Source: Calamus simplicifolius (Eukaryota; Streptophyta; Magnoliopsida; Arecales; Arecaceae). Taken from it: a stretch of DNA of 64,000 bases. The first letter of the stretch is position 1. Each line of letters opens with the position of its first letter. The notes below the pieces were generated by a model. The model made no database searches and was not told the DNA's origin. It saw only the letters and a list, made by a program, of their open reading frames with translations. The translations under genes were made by a program, and so were the position numbers. Positions 21,978-32,029 of this stretch are shown here, piece by piece. The stretch lies in contig UESW01004074.1 in assembly GCA_900491605.1 (NCBI GenBank), positions 1,059,187 through 1,123,186 of the forward strand, read 5' to 3'.

Positions 21978-22929
21978 CTATCGAAACAGCTCCGTGGCCC
22001 CCCCTAACTTTTTTTTTTTTTTTTGAGTGACAGTGGCCTGGCCAGCCACGGCAGAAATTTTTTTTTTTTGTGACAGTGGCATGGCCACCGTGGCCAGGCC
22101 ACTGTCGGCCACGGCAGCGGCCGTGGCCGGAGAAGACGGCCACGACAGCGGCCGTGGCCGCCTTGTCTGGCCGCGGCCACGGCCGTGGCCCGACAAGAAA
22201 AAAAGGGGGGGGGGGGCGGGGGGGTTTCCCCCCCCCCTGTTAAGAATTTTTTTTTTTTTTGTGACAGTGCCTGGCCACCGTGGCCAGGCCACTGTCGGCC
22301 ATGGCAGCGGCCGTGGCTGGAGAAGACGGCCATGGCAGCGGCCGTGGCCACCTTGTCCGGCCGCGGACACGGCCGTAGCCGGACAAGAAAAAAATTGGGG
22401 GGGGGGGGGGGGCGAGGGGTTCCCCCCTGTTAAGAATTTTTTTTTTTTGTGATAGTGGCCTGGCCACCGTGGCAGGCCACTGCCGGCCATGGCAGCGGCC
22501 ATGACCAGAGAAGGCAGCCATGGCAGCAGCCGTGGCCGGAGAAGGCGGCCACGGCAGCGGCCGTGGCCGCCTTGTCCGGCCGCGGCCACGGTCGTGGCCG
22601 AACAAGAAAAAAAGGGGGGGGGGGGGGGGGGTTCCCCCCCCCCATGTTAAGAAATTTTTTTTTTTTTTGTGACAGTGGCCTGGCCACCGTGGCCAGGCCA
22701 CTGCCGGCCACGGCAGCGGCCGTGGCCGCCTTGTCCGGCCGTGGCCACAGCCGTGGCCCGAGAAGAAAAAAAGGGGGGGGGCGGGGGGTTCCCCCCTCCT
22801 GTTAAGAAATATATATATATTTTTGTGACAGTGGCCTGGCCACCATGGCCAGGCCACTGCCGGCCATGTTAGCGGCCGTGGCCGGAGAAGACAGCCAGGG
22901 CAGCGGCCGTGGCCGGACAAGAAAAAAAT

Positions 22930-22961
<32 letters not shown>

Positions 22962-23318
22962 CCCCCCCCCCAACCCATGTTAAGAAAAAAAAATTTTTTT
23001 GTGATAGTGGCCTGGCCACCGTGGCCAGGCCACTGCCGGCCACGACAGCGGCCGTGGCCAGAGAAGATGGCCATGGCAGCGGCTGTGGCCGCCTTGTCCG
23101 GTCGTGGCCACGGCCGTGGCCATACAAGAAAAAAAAGGCGGGGCGGGCGGGGGGGTTTCCCCCCCCCCCCTGTTAAGAAAAAAAAATTTTTTTGTTGTGA
23201 CAGTGGCCTGGCCACCGTGGCCAGGCCACTGCCGGCCATGGTAGCGGCCATGGCCGGAGAAGACGGCCACGGCAGCGGCCATGGCCGGAGAAAAACCATT
23301 AAAAATTTTTTTTTTTTT
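21978..23318. repeat. GC-rich palindromic tandem array (GTGGCC modules) in CACTA-A
   Basis: About eight modules of 160-230 bp. Each has a perfect inverted repeat (GGCCTGGCCACC / GGTGGCCAGGCC form), several further GGCCACGGC / GCCGTGGCC palindromes, then acaagaaaaaaa, a long G run, tt, a C run, tgttaagaa and a T run. Module cores start near 22073, 22263, 22450, 22671, 22826, 23001 and 23198, with a partial copy near 22028. One G run is 30 bases long (22930-22959), immediately followed by TT and about 10 Cs. It sits between a splice donor (23326) and the transposase ATG, so it is intronic in the transposase transcript. Long ORFs crossing it are low-complexity artefacts. Confidence 0.9.
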
Positions 23319-23326
23319 TAGAGTGT

Positions 23327-23420
23327 GGGGGCTTACCTTGGTCGAGAGAAGAAGCCGGAGTCGGATGAGAACGCCGGGAGCCGGAGGACCACAGGGGAGG
23401 CGCCGGAGCAATAATTTGCA
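23327..23420 (-). other. Probable non-coding first exon of CACTA-A transposase
   Basis: A GC-rich 90-bp island on the minus strand ends in CGACCAAG followed by the donor GTAAGCCCCC (23327-23318). The same donor context is kept in CACTA-B at 46428-46410. The island lies between the subterminal repeats and the intronic hairpin array, where a 5' exon is expected. A short in-frame ATG stretch exists, but I do not claim it is translated. Confidence 0.5.
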
Positions 23421-24550
23421 ACGCAATAATTTGCGTCGCTATATGGTCGCAATATTTTTTTAATTTATTATGTCTTAGCGACGCATTAGTGCGTCGCTAA
23501 TCCATCGTTAAAATGGTTTTATTATAATTTTATGAAAACATAGCGATACCAATAATTACGTCGCTAATGCGTCGCTAACTTGGCGCCAACAACTGGCAGG
23601 AAATTTATTTTTATTTTCTAAGAATTGCATCGCTAAGGCATCGCAATATTTTTTTAATATTTTAAATTGATTAAAATAATAACTTATTACAATAATTGCG
23701 AGGCAAGCAGTGCGTCACAATAATTTTTAAATATTTTTAAATGATAATATTTAAAATTTATGATAATAATTATGACATAAAATTGCGTTGCAATAATATT
23801 TTAATATTTTTAATCAGCTATATGTATTTTAATAATATTGTGATGCATGTTTGCTTTGCAATATTATATTTATTTTATTTATTAATACTGATAAAAATCA
23901 TATATAATTGCGATGCATATATTTCATCGCAATATTTATTTATATTTTTTAAAATGCATCGCTAAGGCATCGCAATAATTTTTTAATATTTATAAATGAT
24001 AATATTTATAATTAATGTTAATAATTGCGACAAAAAATGGCGTCGCAATATATTTTATAAAATTTTTAATTATATAAATTTATTTTAAAAACATTGCGAT
24101 GCAACTTATGCGTCGCAATATTATATTTCTTTTATTTATTAATACTGAAAAAATTTGTATTTACTAAAAATAATTGCGATGCATATATTTCATCGCAATA
24201 TTTGTTTATTTTTTTCCTAAAATGCATCGCTACGGAGTCGCAAAAATTCTTAATTATTTATTAATGATAATATTAATAATTTATGATAATAATTGCGATG
24301 CCTTATTGCGTCGCAATAGTTTTTTAATATTTTTAATTAGATATATTTATTTAAAAATAATTGTGATACAAATTATGCGTCGCAATATTATATTTTTTTA
24401 TTTATTAATACTGATAAAAATTATATTTACTAAAAATATTGCGACGCATACATTGCGTCGCAATATTTATTTAATTTTTCTTCTAAAATGCGTCGCTACG
24501 GCATCGTAATAATTTTATAAAAAATTTTAAAACTTTTTTTTTTGAGTAAT
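23421..24550. repeat. CACTA-A subterminal repeats, inner block (GCGTCGC family)
   Basis: About 1.1 kb of AT-rich sequence with regularly spaced, alternately oriented ttgcgacgca / tgcgtcgcaat / gcatcgctaa motifs. These are the same motifs as at 27115-28150 and in CACTA-B 29646-30240. The block is separated from the outer block by the 86-bp satellite. The ORFs at 23741-23965 and 24174-24509 are AT-rich chance frames. Confidence 0.85.
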
Positions 24551-24555
24551 TATAA

Positions 24556-27110
24556 GTGATCCGACGTTTGCGATCGATCGAAGCCCTGATCGCGATCGGC
24601 CATGACCGATCTCGGACCGTGACAATCGGTCCGATCGATAAAGATCCAACGGTTGCGATCGATCCAAGCCCCGATCCCGATCGGCCACGACCGATCCCGG
24701 ACCGTTGCGATCCGTTCGAGATCGGCGACGATTCGACGGTTGCGATCGATCCAAGCCCTGATCCCGATCGGCCACGATCAATCCCGGACCGTTGCGATCG
24801 GTCCAATATCGCTGGCGATCCGACCGTTGCGATGGATCCAAGCCCTGATCCCGATCGGCCACGACCGATCTCGGACCGTTGCGATCGGTCCAAGATCGCT
24901 GGCGATCCGACGGTTGCAATTGATCCAAGCCCTGATCCCGATCGGCCACGACTGATCTCGGACCGTGGCGATCGGTCCGATTGGCAATGATCCGACGTTT
25001 GCGATCGATTGAAGCCCTGATCCCGATCAGCCATGACCGATCTCGGACCGTGGCAATCGGTCCGATCAGCAAAGATCTGACGGTTGTGATCGATCCAAGC
25101 CCTGATCCCGATCGGCCACGACCTACCGGACCGTTGCAATCCGTTCGAGATCGGCGATGATCCGATGGTTGCGATCGATCCAAGCCGTGATCCCGATCGG
25201 CCACGACCGATCTCGGACAGTGGCGATCGATCCGATCGGCAACGATCCGACGGTTGCGATTGATCCAAGCCATGATCCCGATTGGCTACGACCGATCTCG
25301 GACCATGGCGATCGGTCCGATCGGCGACGATTCGATGGTTGCGATCGATCCAAGCCCTGATCCCGATCGGCCACAACTGATCCCGGACCGTTGTGATCGG
25401 TCCAAGATCGATGATGATCCGACGGTTGTGATCGATCCAAGCCGTGATCCCGATCAGCCACGACCGATCTCGGACTGCGGCAATCGGTCCGATCGGCGAC
25501 GATCCAATGGTTGTGATCGATCCAAGCCCTGATCCCGATCGGCCACGACCGATCCCGGACTATTGCGATCGGTCCAAGATCACTGGCGATCCGATGGTTG
25601 CGATCGATCCAAGCCCTGATCCCGATCGGCCACAACCGATCCTGGACCGTTGCGATCGGTCCAAGATCGCTGGCGATCCGATGGTTGCAATCAATCCAAG
25701 CCCTGATCCCGATCGGCCACGACTGATCTCGGACCGTGGTGATCGGTCCGATCGGCAACGATCCAACATTTGTGATCATCGAAGCCCTGATCCTGATCAG
25801 CCATGACCAATCTCGGACCATGGCAATCGGTCCGATCAGCAAAGATCCGACGGTTGTGATCGATCCAAGCCCTGATCCCAATCGGCCACGACCTATCTCG
25901 GACCATTGCAATCCGTCCAAGATCGGCGATGATCCGACGGTTGCGATCGATCCAAGCCATGATCCCGATCGGCCACGACCGATCTCAGACCATGGTGATC
26001 GGTCCGATCGAAAATGATCCAACGGTTGCGATCGATCCAAGCCATAATCCCGATCAGCCAGGACCGATCTCGGACCGTGGTGATCGGTCCGATTGGCGAT
26101 GATCCGACGGTTGCGATCGATCCAAGCCCTGATCCCGATCGGCCACGATCGATCCTGGACCGTTGCGATCGGTCCAAAATCGTTGGCGATCCGATGGTTC
26201 CAATCGATCCAAGCCATGATCCTGATTGGCCACGACCGATCTCAGACTGTGGCGATTGGTCCGATCAGCGATGATCCGACGGTTGCGATCGATCCAAGCC
26301 CTCATCCTGATCGGCCATGACCGATTCCAGATCGATGCGATCGGTCCGACATCGCTAGCGATCCGACGGTTGTGATCGATCCAAGCCATGATCCCGATCG
26401 GCCACGACCTATCTCGGACAGTTGCAATCCGTCCGAGATCGGCGATGATCCGACGATTGCGATTGATCCAAGCCGTGATCCCGATCGGCCATGATTGATC
26501 TCGGACCGTGGCGATCGGTCCAATCGGTGATGATCCGACGGTTGCGATGGATCCAAGCCCTGATCCCGATCGGCCACGATCGATCCAGGACCGTTGCGAT
26601 CGATCCAAGATCGCTGGCGATCCGATGGTTGTAATCGATTCAAGCCCTGATCCCGATCAGCCACGACCGATCTCGGACCGTGGCGATCGGTCTGATCGGC
26701 GACGGTCCAACGGTTGCGATGGATCCAAGCCCTGATCCCGATCGGCCACGACCGATCTCGGACCATTGCGATTGGTCCAAGATCGCTGCCAATCTGACGG
26801 TTGCAATCGATCCAAGCCCTGATCCCGATCAGCCACGACCGATCTCAGATCGTGGTGATCGGTCCGATCGGCGACGATTCGACGATTGCGATCGATCCAA
26901 GCCCTCATCCCGATTGGCCATGACTGATTCCAGACCAATGCGATCGGTCTGAGATCACTAACGATCCGACGGTTGCGATCGATCCAAGCCCTGATCCCGA
27001 TCGGCCACGACCGATCTCGAACCATGGCGATCGGTCCGATCGGCGACGATCCGAGGGTTGCAATCGATCCAAGCCCTTATTCTGATCGGTCACGATCGAT
27101 TTTGGACCGA
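24556..27110. repeat. ~86-bp satellite array, about 30 units, with higher-order structure
   Basis: Tandem units of 85 or 87 bp with core gatccgacggttgcgatcg, atccaagccctgatccc, gatcggccacgaccgatc, then tcggaccgt. Unit starts measured at the ccaagcc motif are 24664, 24751, 24838, 24925 and so on. Two main tail types alternate: cggtccgatcggcgac (85 bp) and cggtccaagatcgctggc (87 bp). In the right part (about 26450-27060) they alternate strictly as a ~172-bp dimer. In the left part a five-unit block (two 87-bp units, one 85-bp, an aaagatc-type unit and a ccgttcgagatcgg-type unit) recurs nine units later. Because 87 is a multiple of three and the unit has few stops, long spurious ORFs occur on both strands. 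Confidence 0.95.
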
Positions 27111-28150
27111 TCGCTATTTAACATAATTAATTTTTTTAAATATATTGCGATGCAAAGGGTTACGTCATAATTTTTTAATATGATAATTATATTATATAAA
27201 AAATTAATTTTAATTATAATAATTACGATGCAACAAGTGCGTCGCTATATTAAAACATAATTTCCCTAATTAATTTTTGGTTTATTACGTCGCTAATGCA
27301 TCGCTATTTAACATAATTAATTTTTTAAAAACATTGCAACACACTATGTTACGTCGCAATTATTTTTTCTCATATTTATACTTTATAAATTTTAATTTTA
27401 TTTAAAATAATTGTGATGCATTTATTGTGTCACTAAATTAAAAAATAATTTTAATTTATTTTCTGGTTTATTGCGTCGCTAATGCATCGCTATTTAAAAT
27501 ATTTAATTTTTTCAAAACATTGCGACGCACTGAGTTGTGTCGCAATATTTTTTAAATATTTTTACTTTAAAAAATTTAATTTCATTTAAATTATTTGTGA
27601 TGCAATTGGTGCATCGTTAAATTAAAAATAATTTTTTTAATTTTTTGGTTTATTACGTCGCTAATGCATCGCTATTTAATATATTTAATTCTTTTAAAAA
27701 CATTGCGATGCACTGTGTTGCATCACAATATTTTTTTCTAATATTTAAATTTATATAATTTAATTTAATTTAAATTATTTGTGACACAATTGGTGCATCG
27801 CTAAATTAAAAATAATTTTTCTAATTTTTTATTTTATTGCATCGCTAATGCGTCGCTATTTAACATATTTAATTCTGTTAAAAATATTGCGACGCACTGA
27901 GTTGCATTGCAATATTTTTTTGATATTTATATTTAATAAAAAATTAATTTAAAAATATTATGATGCATTATTTGTATTGCAATATTAAAAATTTAATTTT
28001 TTTTGATTTTCTGGTTAATTGAGTCGCTAATGCATCGCTAATTGCGTTGCAATATTTTGTTGTCACAGAGGTGTCGCAAAGTGGTCGCAATTTAGCGAAG
28101 CATATTTGTGTCGCTAAATTTGCATCGCTATTTCAGTATTTTTTGTAGTG
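27111..28150. repeat. CACTA-A right (5') subterminal repeats and terminus
   Basis: The phrase ttattgcgtcgctaatgcatcgctatttaa, followed by a ttgcgacgcac ... gtgtcgcaat motif, repeats about every 190-200 bp (27290, 27470, 27655, 27840, 28020). It is flanked by AT-rich spacers. The terminus CAGTATTTTTTGTAGTG ends at 28150. Inward it is CACTACAAAAAATACTG. The sequence beyond it (tttgtagctc) matches an unoccupied SIRE LTR at 47508-47517, which confirms the boundary. Confidence 0.9.
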
Positions 28151-29341
28151 TTTGTAGCTCCCTGTCTTCCCTCTGAAACCATTTTTCTTTGGATGTTGGA
28201 AACCCAACACTAAAGTTGGATGACCGATTTCTCATGAACTTTTTGTTGGGTGACCGGGTGCTTGCTTTAGCCGCCTAACTCCTTCATCCCTTTTTATTGG
28301 GCATCCAATATTTTCATGAACCTTTTGTTGGAAGACCGGATGGAGATGTTGGGTGGCTAATTCTCTTGTTGCTTTTCTTTGGGCGGCCGATTCTTGAAGC
28401 TGGGCGACCGATTTTTGATTGCTCTTGGGTTTGTCTCAGAAATTGGCTTTGAACCTAGGATTAGTCAACCAATTGGTCGTCAGATATGTTAAGAAATTTC
28501 TTGCAATGGCTATTTCTCAACGTTTCAATGATTTGATATTTCCATTTTTCTCTCTCACAACGGTTTGCAACGTTTATATTTTTGTATTGTGTATAAATAC
28601 CTCTCTTATACAGTGATTCAAAAAAAGAGATATTAGTGGAAAAACAAGTGGAAAAAGAAAATAAAATTCATTGAAAAATAGAGAGAAAAAGTGCAAGAAA
28701 AATACTTTGAAAGAGAGTCCCATTCTTGAGATATAGTTGGAGAGCTGCATGGATTATGTTTCAAAGCCACTTGGAGTGCATTTATTTTCATTCTTAGTGT
28801 GGTATAAAAGCTCCAACAATCTTTATTGAAGAGCATTCAAGGATTTTATGAAGGCTTCATTATTGCTGCTGTGCACTTAAAAAAAAACCACCTCGTGTTG
28901 TGTTCTTCAAAGTTGTAACGTATTTTTTTTGAATATATGCTCAATTTTTAGGAGCATTTTGTATAAACATTACATTATTGTGCTTTGATTTGTGTTTCAC
29001 AATTGTGAAACATGTGATGGTAGAGGACTATTCGTATGTATTTGTAAGGCTTGCTTATATCTGAAAACAAGTTTGCTAGCCATATAGGCTAGTGGTGTTA
29101 GTGGAATTTCTATGGGGTTCTTGGGAAGTGGATGTAGGTATCAAGATTAGTACCGAACCACTATAAACTTATTGTGTTTTCTTGTGATATTTTTCTGTGA
29201 TTGTTTGCATATTATCCTCACCTCACTATACTCTATTTATTTGTAAAAAAAATTATACGTGCACATATTTGTTAGATAATTAAATTTAAAAAGAACCCAA
29301 TTCACCTCCCCTCTTGGGTTGCCATATCTGGGCAATAGATG
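28151..29341 (+). mobile_element. SIRE-type LTR fragment (3' 1.2 kb), left end removed at the CACTA-A junction
   Basis: Homologous at roughly 94% to 47508-48686 of the full LTR. It includes ggtgaccgggtgcttg, the tataaatacctctcttatac promoter-like segment (about 28593), gtggatgtaggta and the end cttgggttgccatatctgggcaata. The first 820 bp of the LTR are missing on the left, where CACTA-A ends. The small ORFs (28419-28616 and 28836-28633) are LTR sequence. Confidence 0.85.
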
Positions 29342-29645
29342 TTTTCCTTCTAAAGGGAGCATCAAATGATAAAATTATCCCTAAATAAGTAGAAGAATCA
29401 CCCTTAATAAGGAAAGTGAAGAATTCTTCACCCAAGATCTTTTTTTTCCTTATGTTTTTCGCCGGAATAGGGGTTCACCTTTAGAGTCAAATTTTTTTCT
29501 TTTTTTTACTTACTAGGGAATCCATATACAAAAGAATTAGAGATAAATAATGGATCACGAGAAACTTGAATTGGAACTTCACTATTTATTGGAAATATAT
29601 TTTCAAAGTAAATGGTATCTCTTGATTTAATAAATGGTATTATTT
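29342..29645 (-). pseudogene. Ty1/copia integrase-RT junction fragment, copy 1
   Basis: Minus-strand reading shows a DTIYFENIFPINSE-type block (end of the integrase region) and, further on, an EEFFTFLIKGDSSTYL-type block that precedes RT in this copia group. The frame is broken. It is duplicated at 48687-48997. It is cut on the left by the SIRE LTR end and on the right by CACTA-B. It probably belongs to the same copia copy as 14674-16345, with the intervening RT segment lost. Confidence 0.7.
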
Positions 29646-30240
29646 CACTACAAGGGGAAAAAAATATTGCGATGCCCAAATGCGTTGCAATTGCGTTGCT
29701 AAATGTGCTATTGCGATGCAATAGCGATGCAATGACGGCGTCACTCAGATGTCCGTTGCAATCTCCATTTGTTGCAATTGCGTTGAAATATTGCGACTCT
29801 CTGCGATGCAACAATGCGTCGCAATATTGCGACGCATCCAAATGCATCGCTAAATTTAAAACTAATTTTTAATATTTAAAATTATTATTAAATATTATGA
29901 TGCATTCAATTGCATCACAATATTGTGATGCATTTAGTTGCATCACAATATTAAATAATAATATTTTTAATATAATAGCAACACAATTTGAGTCACTAAT
30001 GTGTCACCAAGAAATTTTTTTTTAAAATATTGCGACGCAAGGTCATTGTGTCGCAATATTTAATAATAATATTTTAGATATAATAGCGACGCAATTTGAG
30101 TCGCTAATGCGTCGCTATAAATTTTTTTTTTAAATTATTACGATGCCAGGTCATTGCATCATAATATTTAATAATAAAATTTTAAAAATATTAGCCATGC
30201 AATTTCAGTCGCTAATGCGTCACTAATTAAAATTTTTAAA
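29646..30240. repeat. CACTA-B left TIR and subterminal repeats (GCGACGCA family)
   Basis: Dense attgcgatgc / gcgtcgcaat / gcatcgctaa motifs with AT-rich spacers (tttaataataatattttt). They are most tightly packed in the first 230 bp. Same family as CACTA-A 23421-24550 and 27111-28150. ORFs on both strands here (29506-29872) mix copia flank and repeat and are not genes. Confidence 0.85.
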
Positions 30241-30399
30241 AAATATAAAATATTAAAAATTAAAATGGTTAATACAATTTCATTACATTTAAATATTGAT
30301 GGAAACATTCTTCACTCATATTGATCCAAACAATAATCATTCAATTTCCAAAAATAATTAATATATTAAAATTTTAAGTTTTCATGTACAACATATAAA

Positions 30400-31943
30400 A
30401 AGAAAAAAAAATACATCAAGAATCTGAGCGATCACATGGAGGCTAGAGACCTTGCACAAGCGGCTAACCATATCCTCCAAATGACGCATCTGATCTCGCA
30501 CGTCTGCAAGCTCCTGATCCTGGCCTCGCATACGCTGCTCGAACTCGTGCTCGACCTCCTGCCGAACCTCCTGACGAACGTCCTGCTGAACCTCCTCCAC
30601 AATGGATCTCCGAATGTCGTCTAAACGCTCGGCAGGAATATCACCAGAAAATCACGAGCTGGAGGCCTAATGGGGAAAATATGCATAAGCTCTAGTGCCC
30701 AGACCATAGACCCTGCGGTCTTGCGGCTGGGCACCAACAACCTCCAAAAACATACGCCGACTCTCCTCTGCTGAGAGTTCGACGGGCGTCTCCCCATTAG
30801 TGGTGTTGACCTGTGATGCCTGGGAGTGAAGCTCCTTGACTCGTGTCTTTGAATTATAAAATCAACAATAAATGAGTTAATAAATTTCTCAAAATAAAAT
30901 TTTAGAAATTAAACAAATACTACATAAAGCTAATTTCTTACCGCAACCTCCCGTGATCGCATGTCGACCCAGGAACCGTCCCTCCTAGTGTGGGTCGCCC
31001 TGAATAGACGAAACTCACCAGGATCTTCGCCCTCCTGCTCAGACTATAACAATAAAAAAATTGATATTAATATAAATATTTATAAATAACTAAATTAGTA
31101 ATTAAATTATTTATGTTTTTTACCATACGACGTCTGTGCTCCTGAATCGAAATGGAGCCTGAAGTATGGTGGGAGAGACCCGTGCGAGGACCGCCCTTCT
31201 CGGATCGGCGGTTCATGCTGGCTGATGCAGACCTCCTGCGCCAGCCATCGGCTGCCAGACTTATTGCCACTCGTGCCAAATATCCTCTGCATATGCGCAG
31301 GATGCTGACCCGATGACCTCCAATGATGAAGCATGTCGGAGTATCGGCGTCCCGTAAGAGCCTCCCATGCTGCCCTAATGGCATCATGGCTGGCAGAGTC
31401 CCACGTAAACTTTTTCTACATTAAAATAAATAGTTAGTTTTAGAATTTATTAAGATTAAGAAATTTTATATCAGTGATAAAATATATTTAATAAGTTTAC
31501 CTAAAACTTATAAAAATAAAACTCCCTCGTGGCTGGAGATATGTGGCACCAATCATAGCCACTGGGATCTGCACGCCTCTAAAATACGGCACTGATGTGG
31601 CTGGATACATGATGCTGCTCAATAAATCTGTTAAAAAAATGTAGTTTATAAGTAATTGACTTAAAAACATAAACATATATTTTTAATTAGTATATACTTA
31701 CAGCCCATGAGAATCAAGTCGAAGTACGGTGTGGCCGATGGTGGAAGAACTCTCAGAGGTATGTGCCGATCGGCTGGATGGTAATACCAATGCAGGATCA
31801 CCGCCGACTGCTAGAGAGATCGAAGGTTGTGTGATGTGTGGAGATCCGAACTCTCCATCTCCAAAGCTCATGTGATCTGATGCAGTAGAGCTACGTCCCT
31901 GCTCACTCCGTATGTCGTCGGTAGATCTACCTCTGCTCGTCAT
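30400..31943 (-). pseudogene. CACTA-B second gene, PF03004 family
   Basis: The start ATG is at 31943. Exons by homology and donors: 31943-about 31695 (TDDIRSEQGRSS, SESSSTIGHT), about 31625-31500, about 31415-31115 (the SEKGGPRTGLSHHT block), about 31045-30940, then about 30850-30400. The last part has ETPVELSAEESRRMFLEVVG and a Glu/Gln-rich coiled coil (VRQEVRQEVEHEFEQRM). It is more complete than the CACTA-A copy, which lacks this last part. A TAG after RAYAYFPH (about 30668) and a TGA about five codons later interrupt the frame, so it is not functional as read. It follows the TNP2 gene in the same direction, as usual in CACTA elements. Confidence 0.8.
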
Positions 31944-32029
31944 ATTAAAAATACTAAAGATTCATGCAATTAAATTACGATTAATGATTGACTATGTAAA
32001 AATTTACCACTTATAAAATAAAGTTGAAT

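Larger units (their letters stand above)
16346..28150 (-). mobile_element. CACTA-A: composite CACTA transposon, minus-strand genes
   Basis: The left end is CACTACAAAAAAATGACTTA at 16346. The right end TTTTTTGTAGTG finishes at 28150. Inward from the right (5') end come GCGACGCA-type subterminal repeats, a ~86-bp satellite, more subterminal repeats, a non-coding exon, a GC-rich hairpin array, a TNP2 transposase gene and a PF03004 gene. The left terminus belongs to the CACTA-1 family (it matches 4321 for about 170 bp). The right terminus and coding region match CACTA-B. Flanking trinucleotides differ (TAT left, TTT right). The element is therefore probably a fusion, not one insertion event. Confidence 0.75.

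Noticed and set aside
21978..23463. Overlapping Trp/Pro/Gly/Lys-rich ORFs of 80-295 residues
   Set aside because: They read through the GC-rich palindromic array with homopolymer runs, appear in most frames, and have no domain. The array is intronic.
24483..27170. Very long ORFs on both strands (up to 364 residues) rich in Asp/Arg/Pro
   Set aside because: They follow the 85/87-bp satellite unit. The near multiple-of-three length and GATCGG-rich sequence keep frames open by composition. There is no known domain, and overlapping frames on both strands are equally long.
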